Part shown: positions 16,858-25,428 of the stretch, in pieces
Layout of the letters: each line of letters opens with the position of its first letter
Position numbering within the stretch: position 1 is the first letter of the stretch
DNA from: Pirellulaceae bacterium
GTDB taxonomy: Bacteria; Planctomycetota; Planctomycetia; Pirellulales; Pirellulaceae
Length of the DNA: 54,025 nt
Direction: 5' to 3'
Assembly: GCA_028280445.1 (NCBI GenBank)
Contig: JANQLU010000133.1
Coordinates: 1 to 54,025 of the forward strand
Notes under the pieces: model-generated
Database searches by the model: none
What the model saw: only the letters and a program-made list of their open reading frames with translations
Told to the model about the DNA's origin: nothing
Made by a program: the position numbers and the translations under genes

Positions 16858-19800
16858 ATGAATGGTCACTCAAGCCAATTCAATCGCCAGCGACGTCGAC
16901 AATTGCGACTGCTGGACCAGCTCTGCGATCAATACGAACTGATTTGCCAGTCCGATTCTCCAGCCGATCTCAAGTCTTTTTTGGCGTCTCACGAAGATAA
17001 ACTCACGTCTGAAATCGTGGACGAGCTGATTCGGATTGATTTGGATCATCGGGCAGACATTGGCAAGTCCGTCGAGATCGACGAATATGCCGAGCGCTTG
17101 GAGCCATACCAATCGGCGGCTTATCGCGTTTTCAGCGCGATCGAAAACGACGATGTTTCCGATCCGTCATCATCACGTGTCTGGGAGAAGACTTACGAAG
17201 TTCGAGAAAAAATCGGGGCGGGTGGCATGGCTCAGATTTATCGAGGATTTGATCACCGACTCAACCGTCCGGTAGCCATCAAAATGTTACGACGAGACCT
17301 CGATTCAGATCACGTCGCGGTCGAGCGGTTTGAAAACGAAGCCAAAATGATGGCGGCGCTTCGTCATGAAGGAATCGTCCAAGTCTACGACGTCGGAGTT
17401 CGCAACGAAACGTTGATGATTGTTCTAGAACTCATGGAAGGCGGAACGCTGCGCGAAAAAATTGCCCAGCAGTCGTTGTCCATCCAGCAATGTGCCGAAT
17501 ACGCCAAACAGATTTCGGCAATCATCCATCAAGCACACGAGATAGGTGTGATTCACTTGGATCTCAAACCGTCGAATATTCTTCTCACAAAATCTGGCTT
17601 GCTCAAAGTCGGTGATTTCGGCTTGGCGCGATTGGCTGACAAAAGCCCATCGGGGTTGGATGGAGAAATTTTTGGAACAGTCAACTATATGGCGCCGGAA
17701 CAGGCAAAGGGGCAATCCTATTTGTTGGATCGACGTACGGATGTCTACGGTATTGGCGCGGTTTTGTACGAAATGCTGACCGGTCGCCCGCCGTTCGAAG
17801 GCGATTCGAACCAGCAAACGATCGAACAATTGATCCATCACCAAACCGAACCGCCGCGCAAGTTGCGTCGCAATATTCCGATTGACTTAGATCGAATTTG
17901 TATGAAGTGCCTCAACCGGAATCCGATCGATCGTTACCAAACGGCACAGGCAATCGAAAACGATTTAACCGCGTTTATCCAAGGCCGCCCGACGACCGCA
18001 AATCCGCCAGGCCCCGTTGGACGGTTGCGTCGCTGGGTCCGTCGGAACACTGCGGTTGCCGCAACCGTGGCGATCGCTTGTCTGCTATTGATTGTTATGT
18101 CGATTGCGTTGGTGAGCCGCATTGTCGACGAACGCAACCGGTTCAAAAATCAACGCGATGTGGCCATTTCCAATCTTTATGATTCATTGGTTGGCCAGGC
18201 TCGCGCGATTCGGTTAGCCGGTGGAAATGGATATCGCATTCAAGCTTACGAAAAAATTCGTCAGGCCATTGCGCTCGACGCACCGAACATCAATCGCATG
18301 GAATTGCGCAACGAGGTTGTTGCGTCGATGGGAAATTTCATTGGACAACAACCAACGATTTGGAAATGCAAGGGCACGGCCAACATGTTCGTTTCCAGTG
18401 CGATTGATCCGGACGGTTTGAAAATCTATTTGGGATTATTTGACGGCCGTATTTCGATCAGACGAATATCGGATGGCCACGAATTGCAAAATTTACCAGG
18501 ACACCAATCCGGTGTCTTTGAAATCGCGGTGTCTCCCCAAGGAGATAGAATGGCATCGGTCGATGATCGTGGGCAAGTCAAAGTTTGGAAGAAAAACGAA
18601 AACGATCTGTGGAAATCTCACTGGCAACTGGATAGCCAACCCACCGCCCGCCCCCAATATGTCAAATCGCATTCGCTGGTGTTTTCACCCGATGGCCAAA
18701 CGCTTTTCTGTTGTCCGTTGGGTAAAAAATCAATCGAACGTTGGGAGCTAGACGAAAAACAAACGGAGATGAAACAGCCGGAATCCGAGTACCAATCAGC
18801 GACTGAGATCATTCGGTTTTCAATGAGTTCGGATGCCACTTTATTTGTGATTGGAACGGTGAACAACGAAATCGTTGTTTGGAATCGACAAGCCCGAAAA
18901 ATCGAACGGACGATCCAAGTGCGTAACGCCAGACAATTGCTCGATGTGGCGATCAGTCCCGACAAACAATGGTTGGCCGTCGGAACTTTTAACGGCGTTT
19001 ATGTATTTGACTTGGCCACCGGTGAGCAAGTCATGTCGTTGCCGGGAGACCATTTGATCACGTTGTCATTTAGTCCCGATAGCCAGCTATTGGCATTGCC
19101 ATCGGAAGATTTAAACCTGGTTCGGTTGTGGCATGTACGTTCAAAACGTGAGATTGCCGTTTTGGAAAACGATGCTTACGAAGCGACTTTTTCGAACGAT
19201 GGCCGTATATTGACTTGTGTTTCTGCAGGCCAGGTTGCGATTTGGGATCTTCGAGAAAGTCCCACGCCGATCAAGTTTGCGGCACAAAAAAAAGGAGTAA
19301 ATAGACTCGTTTTTTCACCCAATGGTTTGTTATTCTCAAGCGATATCGATCGCAATTTTGCAGCGTACGATATGTCGTCTGTCGTACCGCAAAATCAACT
19401 CAAGCTGCCGTTGCAGATTTTCGATTGTTTTCACGGCGCGAAAATCGCGGTGATGGCCAACGAAAATTACGTCGAGTTTTATCGTCTGCCAATCGGCAGC
19501 CAATCGAAATTGATACATCGATTTCCACACGAACTTGGCCCGAAAATTTCGGATGCCAAATTGACCCGTCGAGGTCAGCATTTGGTGATTGCCGGATCGG
19601 GTGGAGTCAAGATTTGGTCAGTATCAGTTGAAAAGAGCGCGGCAAAATTGTCTTTGTCGTTTACCGATGAGAAAACGGTGTTCCAGGAGTTGGCTGGCAG
19701 TTTGGTGACTAGTGACGACCAGCAGTTGATGGCCTGGGTTGATCGGGGCGGCTCCGTTCACGCTTGGGATTTGAAGGCCAATCAATCAGTGGCGTCATCG

Positions 19801-20217
19801 GGTTTAAAAGGCGGTCTGCCCGACTGTCTCGCATTTTTACCGGGAACTCACACGCTGATTTCGGCTGATGTTTATGGCGTGGTGCGGAAACTCGATTTGG
19901 GAAAATCGGCTGCTCGGCCGGAACCGCTCGCTACATCTGTCGCGCAAAAACAGGCGGAGTGGCAAACGGTTCGCCTGGCATTGGCCCCCAACGGACGCTG
20001 GTTGTGTATTCAGCGCGGAACAAAAGTTGTCGTCTGGGATTTGAAACACGATCGTGAACTTTTTTCATTGCCAGAATCGGATGCACTTGCCTGGTCGATG
20101 GTGTGGGATTCCAGCAGCTCGCGGGTTGCATTGGGATATGCCGATGGCAGTGTCGTTGTCTGGCAATTAGACATGATCAACGATCAGCTTCGGCCTCTTG
20201 GATTGAATTGGGAGTAG
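16858..20217 (+). CDS. Transmembrane Ser/Thr protein kinase with WD40-like sensor repeats
   Basis: This is a 1119-residue protein. The kinase domain spans about 120-380: glycine loop (IGAGGMAQIYRG), invariant lysine in VAIKML, catalytic loop HLDLKPSNIL, DFGLAR and APEQ. The usual Arg of the HRD motif is Leu here, so it is a non-RD kinase. A transmembrane helix lies near 396-418 (VAATVAIACLLLIVMSIALV). The extracytoplasmic part from about 500 to the end consists of WD40-like repeats (for example LVFSPDGQTLFCCPLGKKS and FSPDSQLLALPSEDLNLV), likely a beta-propeller sensor. It follows the ECF sigma gene by about 105 bases and likely acts in the same signalling pathway. Its TAG stop is the first part of a palindromic repeat. 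Confidence 0.92.
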   Translation: MNGHSSQFNRQRRRQLRLLDQLCDQYELICQSDSPADLKSFLASHEDKLTSEIVDELIRIDLDHRADIGKSVEIDEYAERLEPYQSAAYRVFSAIENDDVSDPSSSRVWEKTYEVREKIGAGGMAQIYRGFDHRLNRPVAIKMLRRDLDSDHVAVERFENEAKMMAALRHEGIVQVYDVGVRNETLMIVLELMEGGTLREKIAQQSLSIQQCAEYAKQISAIIHQAHEIGVIHLDLKPSNILLTKSGLLKVGDFGLARLADKSPSGLDGEIFGTVNYMAPEQAKGQSYLLDRRTDVYGIGAVLYEMLTGRPPFEGDSNQQTIEQLIHHQTEPPRKLRRNIPIDLDRICMKCLNRNPIDRYQTAQAIENDLTAFIQGRPTTANPPGPVGRLRRWVRRNTAVAATVAIACLLLIVMSIALVSRIVDERNRFKNQRDVAISNLYDSLVGQARAIRLAGGNGYRIQAYEKIRQAIALDAPNINRMELRNEVVASMGNFIGQQPTIWKCKGTANMFVSSAIDPDGLKIYLGLFDGRISIRRISDGHELQNLPGHQSGVFEIAVSPQGDRMASVDDRGQVKVWKKNENDLWKSHWQLDSQPTARPQYVKSHSLVFSPDGQTLFCCPLGKKSIERWELDEKQTEMKQPESEYQSATEIIRFSMSSDATLFVIGTVNNEIVVWNRQARKIERTIQVRNARQLLDVAISPDKQWLAVGTFNGVYVFDLATGEQVMSLPGDHLITLSFSPDSQLLALPSEDLNLVRLWHVRSKREIAVLENDAYEATFSNDGRILTCVSAGQVAIWDLRESPTPIKFAAQKKGVNRLVFSPNGLLFSSDIDRNFAAYDMSSVVPQNQLKLPLQIFDCFHGAKIAVMANENYVEFYRLPIGSQSKLIHRFPHELGPKISDAKLTRRGQHLVIAGSGGVKIWSVSVEKSAAKLSLSFTDEKTVFQELAGSLVTSDDQQLMAWVDRGGSVHAWDLKANQSVASSGLKGGLPDCLAFLPGTHTLISADVYGVVRKLDLGKSAARPEPLATSVAQKQAEWQTVRLALAPNGRWLCIQRGTKVVVWDLKHDRELFSLPESDALAWSMVWDSSSSRVALGYADGSVVVWQLDMINDQLRPLGLNWE

Positions 20218-20316
20218 GGCCGGTTCCCACCAGCCAATCCAATCGCAAGCGCTCACGCTTCGCGCTTGCGATCTTGGCTGCACTACGAAAAAACGGCCGG
20301 TGGGAACCGGCCCTAC
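20214..20316. repeat. Composite palindrome: family A arms around a family D-like core
   Basis: The family A arms (GTAGGGCCGGTTCCCACC and GGTGGGAACCGGCCCTAC) are separated by about 65 bases that themselves hold an inverted repeat, ATCGCAAGCG...CGCTTGCGAT (20242-20272). The stop codon of the upstream kinase gene lies inside the left arm. Confidence 0.85.
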
Positions 20317-20469
20317 TCGCGGGTTTTTTTCTCAAAATTTAAAATTTTGTCGCTCTCGATGTCGCGAAACGATTGCTTTTGTTGAGTTAAACAACCTAGG
20401 GGTCTTTGTTCCTGTCCTTAGGCGAGGCTCGCAATCGCAGGTCTTTTTATCAACAACGAGAGTGAATCC

Positions 20470-21141
20470 ATGACACACCGGCAATCGAGCGCTGCAACAT
20501 ACAGGAATCGAACGCGCTGGCGACGATTTTTACGACTTCCCTTCCAATGCTGCGTTTCATTCGTAATCGTTTCTGTTTCCGCGAACATGGGGCTGGCTGA
20601 CCTGATTACCGTGACGAACGTGACATCGACGATGGGGGAATTCAGTACAAATTATCAACTTCAATTTATGGTTGATGGCTCGGGCCTCAATGGCAGTGGT
20701 GAACATGCCAACGGTGGTGCGGGGCTGCATTGGGCCAGTCAATCGGGTACTTCGTCAGGCAGTGTAACATTTACCTTGGATGAAACACACGTGATCGATT
20801 TCATCGATATCTGGAACTACAACGAAGTTAGTTTTTCTAATTGGGGAACCCGAAACTTTGATATTCTCGGTTCAACCGATGGCACGACTTTCTTCAATGT
20901 GGTTTCGCTGACGAATTTCACACAAGCTTCTGGCGCGGCTAACTACACTGGCGAGCATGTTGACGTCACCAATTTTACAGCTTCCCACGTGCGGTTTAAT
21001 ATTCACTCCAGTTGGGGTGGTTCTGGAAGCGGGTTTTCTGAAGTTCAATTCAATTCGGTAGCCATCCCGGAACCGACAAGTCTCGCGTTACTTGCGGTTG
21101 GTTTGGGATTTGTTGGTTTTTGGAGACGAAGAAAAACCTAG
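20470..21141 (+). CDS. PEP-CTERM sorted exported protein with discoidin-like domain
   Basis: This 223-residue protein has an N-terminal signal segment (QCCVSFVIVSVSANMGLAD), a beta-rich body resembling an F5/8 type C or discoidin domain (HVIDFIDIWNYNE, then RNFDILGSTDGTTFF, then SHVRFNIHSSWGGSGSG), and a textbook PEP-CTERM tail: IPEP, a hydrophobic stretch (SLALLAVGLGFVGF) and an Arg-rich end (WRRRKT). PEP-CTERM proteins are processed by exosortase and usually linked to exopolysaccharide; no exosortase gene is in this window. The gene is monocistronic, ending 36 bases before a family B palindrome that separates it from the convergent gene. Confidence 0.85.
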   Translation: MTHRQSSAATYRNRTRWRRFLRLPFQCCVSFVIVSVSANMGLADLITVTNVTSTMGEFSTNYQLQFMVDGSGLNGSGEHANGGAGLHWASQSGTSSGSVTFTLDETHVIDFIDIWNYNEVSFSNWGTRNFDILGSTDGTTFFNVVSLTNFTQASGAANYTGEHVDVTNFTASHVRFNIHSSWGGSGSGFSEVQFNSVAIPEPTSLALLAVGLGFVGFWRRRKT

Positions 21142-21177
21142 TTAGCGTCGATTAAATCGGAAAGCTGTGAATTTGAT

Positions 21178-21243
21178 GTGAGCGGCGAGGCGCTAGCCGC
21201 CGGTATTTGAGGGTTCACCGGCGGCTAGCGCCTCGCCGCTCAC
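21178..21243. repeat. Palindromic repeat, family B
   Basis: The arms GTGAGCGGCGAGGCGCTAGC and its complement enclose a short loop. It sits exactly between two convergent genes, where it could act as a bidirectional terminator. Confidence 0.85.
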
Positions 21244-21287
21244 ATTTAATCAACACTACCTATTGCTTGTCGCATCCGATCAAAATT

Positions 21288-22259
21288 TTATTTTTGAGGA
21301 GGTTGCTTTTCTGAGCCGAGCTTATCCACAATTGGTTTATCAGATTGAGCAGCCTTCATCTTTTTGATTTTGGAACGTCGTATCAGAAACCATGTGATTG
21401 CTCCACCAACGAGCACCCACGGTGCATATGGCAACCAGTACCGAAAATTGAGTGTTGGGTTTTCCGGGTCACCAACAGTTGTAATTTCGGTGTCACGATT
21501 TGGATGTTCGCCTCGAATGAATTTTCGATGAACCAGAAGGTTAGGTGAGACAATCTCATGAGTGCGTTCCGTTTCACAGAAATGTTTGGCGGTAAATTTC
21601 GAACGAATCAAACCCGTTGATTTATCGACCACGTTCGTGTTTTTGTAGCCATAAACGCGACTGTCGAACCCGGCGTGTTGTAAATACAGGACGTGGTCAA
21701 ATTTTTCTTCGTCGTGAATTTTCCCATCATGAATGTGCTTGGTCGGAAAGTAAATGGAATCATTTGCTGTTTCAAATTCAAATGCCATGGGATGTGGTTT
21801 TAACGATCCGGCCGCAAGCTGAAATACCGCAAAGCCGTAGTTCTGATACAGCGGAATTTTTGCCCAGGTGCTAGTTGGCAATGTGAAACGCTTGTCCAAA
21901 CGTGAGAAGTCTTTGATTCCGGGCACGAACGAGGCAATGTAGTTTCCAACCTTGAAGACTTGTAATTTATCGGCGACAGATTTAGCGGATTTACTGGAAC
22001 AACTGATGTCGAATGTCGGATTCGAGTAGGGAAACCCGTCCGCAAGGTCTTCGAAGAACTCAGGATAATCTTTCAAATCGATAAATCGCAAACTCTCATC
22101 GCGTGCGGGTTGTCGAACCGGAATCGGCAAGATCATCGCGTTCAAAGTACTCGATTCGTATTTCATTTGGTAAACCAGGAACTGCGTCTCGCGAGAGGTC
22201 TGACGCGCGAAGATTTGTGTGTCGTTCACAGAGATGACCGGTTGTGAAAAAATGCACAT
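21288..22259 (-). CDS. Conserved hypothetical membrane-anchored protein
   Basis: I do not recognise a named family. The predicted protein is 323 residues from an ATG at 22259 (MCIFSQPVISVNDTQIFAR), preceded by AGGA at suitable spacing. The open frame reaches 22541, but the extra N-terminal part is built partly from a family C repeat and looks non-coding. There is no signal peptide. Features are MILPIPV, a run of aromatic-rich beta-like segments, a CSSKSAKS segment, and a C-terminal transmembrane helix (YAPWVLVGGAITWFLI) followed by basic residues and a cytoplasmic-looking Lys-rich tail. It lies next to, and is transcribed with, the NlpC/P60-like gene upstream. Confidence 0.7.
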   Translation of the reverse strand: MCIFSQPVISVNDTQIFARQTSRETQFLVYQMKYESSTLNAMILPIPVRQPARDESLRFIDLKDYPEFFEDLADGFPYSNPTFDISCSSKSAKSVADKLQVFKVGNYIASFVPGIKDFSRLDKRFTLPTSTWAKIPLYQNYGFAVFQLAAGSLKPHPMAFEFETANDSIYFPTKHIHDGKIHDEEKFDHVLYLQHAGFDSRVYGYKNTNVVDKSTGLIRSKFTAKHFCETERTHEIVSPNLLVHRKFIRGEHPNRDTEITTVGDPENPTLNFRYWLPYAPWVLVGGAITWFLIRRSKIKKMKAAQSDKPIVDKLGSEKQPPQK

Positions 22260-22426
22260 CGTAAAAATCCTGGAAATGGGTGTGATAGTGCAACGGAAAC
22301 AAAGTTCGTCATCTAGGCGATCCAGGGAATTCAACTGGAATTCCCAAAAAATCTTTCCCAGAACAAGAAACGGGGGTTTGTTGGATTGCCCGGTGGGATG
22401 CCGAACCGAGACAACAATGCCCGCGG

Positions 22427-22453
22427 CTCGGCAGGAGCCTCGCTCTCCTAGAA
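22427..22453. repeat. Family C repeat fragment (CTCGGCAGGAGCCTCGCTCTCC)
   Basis: It resembles the fragments at 23567-23600, 31089-31157 and 41345-41376. Open frames that run through it should not be taken as coding. Confidence 0.6.
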
Positions 22454-22468
22454 CCTCCCCAAATTCAC

Positions 22469-23482
22469 TTATCGCAATATCCCATAGAAAGTTTGAATGT
22501 TGGTGCCACGATAGATCGCTTTGAACTGTGCCGGAGTGCACTTCACGACTTTGTTGCGAGAGTTGGAGTAATGGTAAACATAACCGTTTTTGTAGATGCC
22601 GATATGTTTTTGGCGCACATTTGCCATGCGTTTATTTGCCAAGTCAACGTTTGCAGCTTCGGTTACGAAAATCAGGCAATCGTTGGTTGAACGAGGCCGG
22701 TGTCGCCATTGACCAACGCTACGGCAAGCGGCAAAGATTTCCTGGACCCGAATGTTGCCTCCTCGCGTTCGACTGGAGGTCTGCCGGTCACACGTGTAAC
22801 CAAATTGAATTTCTTTGACGTGGCTGACGAAATGGGCACACTGGTTTTTACGATTGTCGTGGAAACCGTGTTTGCAGATTTCAGAAATGTTTTTGTTGAG
22901 ATATGTTCGCGGATCGAGAGCTGCTTTCCGTTCGTCGATTCTGGAGGAGAGTGTTTCAATCTGGTTTTCGAGTTGCTGAATTCTCGCTTTCGCTCGGTGA
23001 TGTTCGGCAATCATTTTTTTTGCTTTGCGAATTTCTGCCGGCCAATCTTTGACTTTTCGATTCACTGGATGAAACAATCCTGGATCTCGGAATACGACTT
23101 GAATGTTATTCATGTATTCATGAGTCAAAAACTGGCGTTCGATTTTGAGTTGCGCCTTGTAATTGTTCACGTTCGTTGTGTTTTTGCGGCGACGCCAGTG
23201 TTCAATGCGTCCTTGAATGTATTTAATTCTGGCGTGTTTGGCAGCGATGTGTGCTCTGACTTTTCGTTTTACATAAGCGTCGGCCCGAGCAGCGATTGTT
23301 TTGTACTGTTTCAAATTGATTTCACTGAGGCATTTTCGTCGGAGTAATCTGATTTCTTCTCGATTTTGGCGAATTTTGGTTTGTGACGCACGAATTTGAG
23401 CGTCCTGGGCCGAAAGCGGAATGGCCAACAGCGACGACGTTAATAGTGTGGTTAGCCCTATCAAGGCAATGATTTTGGTCAT
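22469..23482 (-). CDS. Secreted coiled-coil protein with NlpC/P60- or CHAP-like C-terminus
   Basis: The 337-residue product starts at the ATG at 23482, with GGAG 7 bases upstream and a clear signal peptide (IIALIGLTTLLTSSLLA, cleavage near SAQ). The open frame extends to 23668, but that part is repeat-derived. Residues about 30-190 are very Arg/Lys/Gln-rich and coiled-coil-like. The C-terminal 130 residues carry NQCAHFVSHV with Cys215, and a later KHIGIYKNG with His293, the Cys-His order of papain-like peptidoglycan amidases and hydrolases. Assignment to NlpC/P60 or CHAP is tentative. It may act on cell-wall or envelope glycans. The next gene on the same strand begins about 210 bases downstream. 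Confidence 0.7.
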   Translation of the reverse strand: MTKIIALIGLTTLLTSSLLAIPLSAQDAQIRASQTKIRQNREEIRLLRRKCLSEINLKQYKTIAARADAYVKRKVRAHIAAKHARIKYIQGRIEHWRRRKNTTNVNNYKAQLKIERQFLTHEYMNNIQVVFRDPGLFHPVNRKVKDWPAEIRKAKKMIAEHHRAKARIQQLENQIETLSSRIDERKAALDPRTYLNKNISEICKHGFHDNRKNQCAHFVSHVKEIQFGYTCDRQTSSRTRGGNIRVQEIFAACRSVGQWRHRPRSTNDCLIFVTEAANVDLANKRMANVRQKHIGIYKNGYVYHYSNSRNKVVKCTPAQFKAIYRGTNIQTFYGILR

Positions 23483-23566
23483 GGAATTCTCCAGTTTATT
23501 TGGTTGGTTAAATGGTTTTCTCATGGAGAGATTCCCGCCGAACGAATCGACCGGACAAACACGGCA

Positions 23567-23638
23567 CAATTCGGGAGGGCGAGGCTCCCGCCGAGCCACG
23601 GCATCGGCAAAGCCATCGTGAGCGCCTTGCCGCTCACA
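23567..23638. repeat. Family C repeat plus family B fragment
   Basis: A TTCGGGAGGGCGAGGCTCCC segment is followed by AGCGCCTTGCCGCTCACAGG, half of a family B palindrome. It lies upstream of the 23482 start and explains a spurious open frame. Confidence 0.6.
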
Positions 23639-23916
23639 GGACCAACCACATCGCGTGGCGTCAGTCAATTAACAAATAGGTGAGCCGCGCAAGATTTGCT
23701 GATGATTCCTGTCACGCAATTTTCCAGTCATGACGGTCAAGGAATGCGCAAATATTTGTTTTTGTGGCTAGCTTTATGGATGTGTAAATACACCTAAGAC
23801 GCAGGCAAAAAATAAATCGTCCATGTTTGAACCGTCGTTGACGTCTCCGTGATTTGCAATGCGCATCTGTCTGACAATAATGGGAATCCACGAAAACAAC
23901 AAATGTTCCCCATTGA

Positions 23917-24783
23917 ATGATCCAGGTGACACAATTGAATAAATGGCCTATTGGTGTTTTCACCAGCATTGACGCCGGACTCGGCGTCAATCTCGACGTG
24001 GCGCATGAACTCGAGATTCCAACGATCCAACTGCATGCGCCCGCCAAATCGACTCGTACTTCCAAAAACGCTGAAGCTTTCTTGCAAAAAATTGGTGACT
24101 TGGGCATTACCTTGACTGCCGTGTTTGGCGGCTTCGAAGGCGAAAGTTATGCGGACATTCCCACGGTTGAGAAAACCGTCGGGTTGGTTCCTCCGGAAAC
24201 GCGCGGTGCGCGGTTGGCCGAAATGAAGGAAATCGCTGATTTTGCTCTGCTGCTGAAATGCGACGTCGTTGCCCTGCACTTGGGGTTCGTTCCTCACGAT
24301 ACGTCGGATCCACAGTATCGTTTGATTGTTGATATGACGCGTGACCTTTGTCACCACTGCAGCGTGAACGGGCAGGCATTACACCTCGAAACCGGACAAG
24401 AAACGGCAGACGCATTGGTGCAGTTCATCGCCGATGTCAACGTTGACAACCTGTTTGTCAATTTTGACCCCGCCAATATGATTCTGTATGGAACCGGTCA
24501 ACCACTCGAAGCACTTCGTAAAATTGGCCGCTTTGTTCGCAGTGTCCACTGCAAAGACGGAACTTGGTCAGATAAACCTGGAGAAGAATGGGGTTGCGAA
24601 GTTCCGCTGGGGGAAGGCGATGTAGACATTCCGGCCTACCTGAATGTTCTCGACGAAATTGGTTACACCGGTCCCTTGACGATCGAACGAGAAATTCCGC
24701 AAGAACCCGAGCGCCAAAAGGCCGAGATTCTGCACGCGCGAGATTTGCTCAATCAATGCAAATCGCAGATGGCAACGGTCTGA
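23917..24783 (+). CDS. Sugar phosphate isomerase/epimerase-like TIM-barrel protein
   Basis: The 288-residue product resembles the AP-endonuclease 2 TIM-barrel superfamily. The barrel begins with IGVFTSIDAGLGVNLDVAHE, and later strands contain VVALHLGFVPHD, ALHLETGQETAD, LFVNFDPANMILYG, SVHCKDGTW and PLTIEREI. The Glu, Asp, His and Glu residues ending these strands are the expected metal ligands of this superfamily. It probably isomerises or epimerises a sugar or inositol derivative; the exact substrate is unknown. No other sugar-catabolic gene is adjacent. The ATG at 23917 is the first in frame. Expression is likely monocistronic. Confidence 0.85.
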   Translation: MIQVTQLNKWPIGVFTSIDAGLGVNLDVAHELEIPTIQLHAPAKSTRTSKNAEAFLQKIGDLGITLTAVFGGFEGESYADIPTVEKTVGLVPPETRGARLAEMKEIADFALLLKCDVVALHLGFVPHDTSDPQYRLIVDMTRDLCHHCSVNGQALHLETGQETADALVQFIADVNVDNLFVNFDPANMILYGTGQPLEALRKIGRFVRSVHCKDGTWSDKPGEEWGCEVPLGEGDVDIPAYLNVLDEIGYTGPLTIEREIPQEPERQKAEILHARDLLNQCKSQMATV

Positions 24784-24920
24784 TTGATCCCGAACCGTCA
24801 CGCCCTCAGCACTCGATCGATTGGCCAGAAGCGTCAGCCGATCAAAGCCAGTCAATCGCAGCCAGTCTATTAAACGGAGCGCGACCGTTATAATAGAGTT
24901 ACTCGTGATCCGGTTCTCAC

Positions 24921-25304
24921 ATGGCAGAAACAAAAACTACTGACGAAACACTTCGCAGCCAACGGGCGTTTTTTATCAAACGAACGATTCTTGGTCTGGT
25001 CGGTTTGTCGTGTTTGTTGTTGTGGGTCGGTTTTTATTTGACACAGGGATTCGATAATATTCCTGCCGGCGTCGACGTCCTGTGTCGTATTGGATTGATG
25101 TTGGTAGTCGTTTGGTTCGCAATTCCAACCGTTGCGCCACTGTTTAGGTATGGATCGAGCCTCTTGATTGGATCGGGACTCGTGATTCTCGTCATTAGTG
25201 CTGCTCGTCCGAATATTGCGAAAATCGTGGCAGCGGTTGCTATTGCCGCCATCGTGATCAATTGGGTTTTGCGAAAACTTGCCGGAACATCTCCGAAACG
25301 ATAA
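24921..25304 (+). CDS. Small multi-pass membrane protein of unknown function
   Basis: The 127-residue product has four apparent transmembrane helices: ILGLVGLSCLLLWVGFYL, CRIGLMLVVVWFAIPTV, LLIGSGLVILVISAA and VAAVAIAAIVINWVL. A charged N-terminus and a basic C-terminus suggest cytoplasmic termini. A TATAAT at 24889-24894 lies 26 bases before the ATG and could be its -10 element. I do not recognise a family. Confidence 0.65.
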   Translation: MAETKTTDETLRSQRAFFIKRTILGLVGLSCLLLWVGFYLTQGFDNIPAGVDVLCRIGLMLVVVWFAIPTVAPLFRYGSSLLIGSGLVILVISAARPNIAKIVAAVAIAAIVINWVLRKLAGTSPKR

Positions 25305-25428
25305 AGCAACGGTGTTGGAATCTATGATAAACTAGCTGTTGTGCGAAAAGCGTTGTAGCAAACGAAGAGATAGACTGATGTTTGTTTCAATTCAACGCTT
25401 TTGAAAATCCAATCCAACTTGCGAAACT

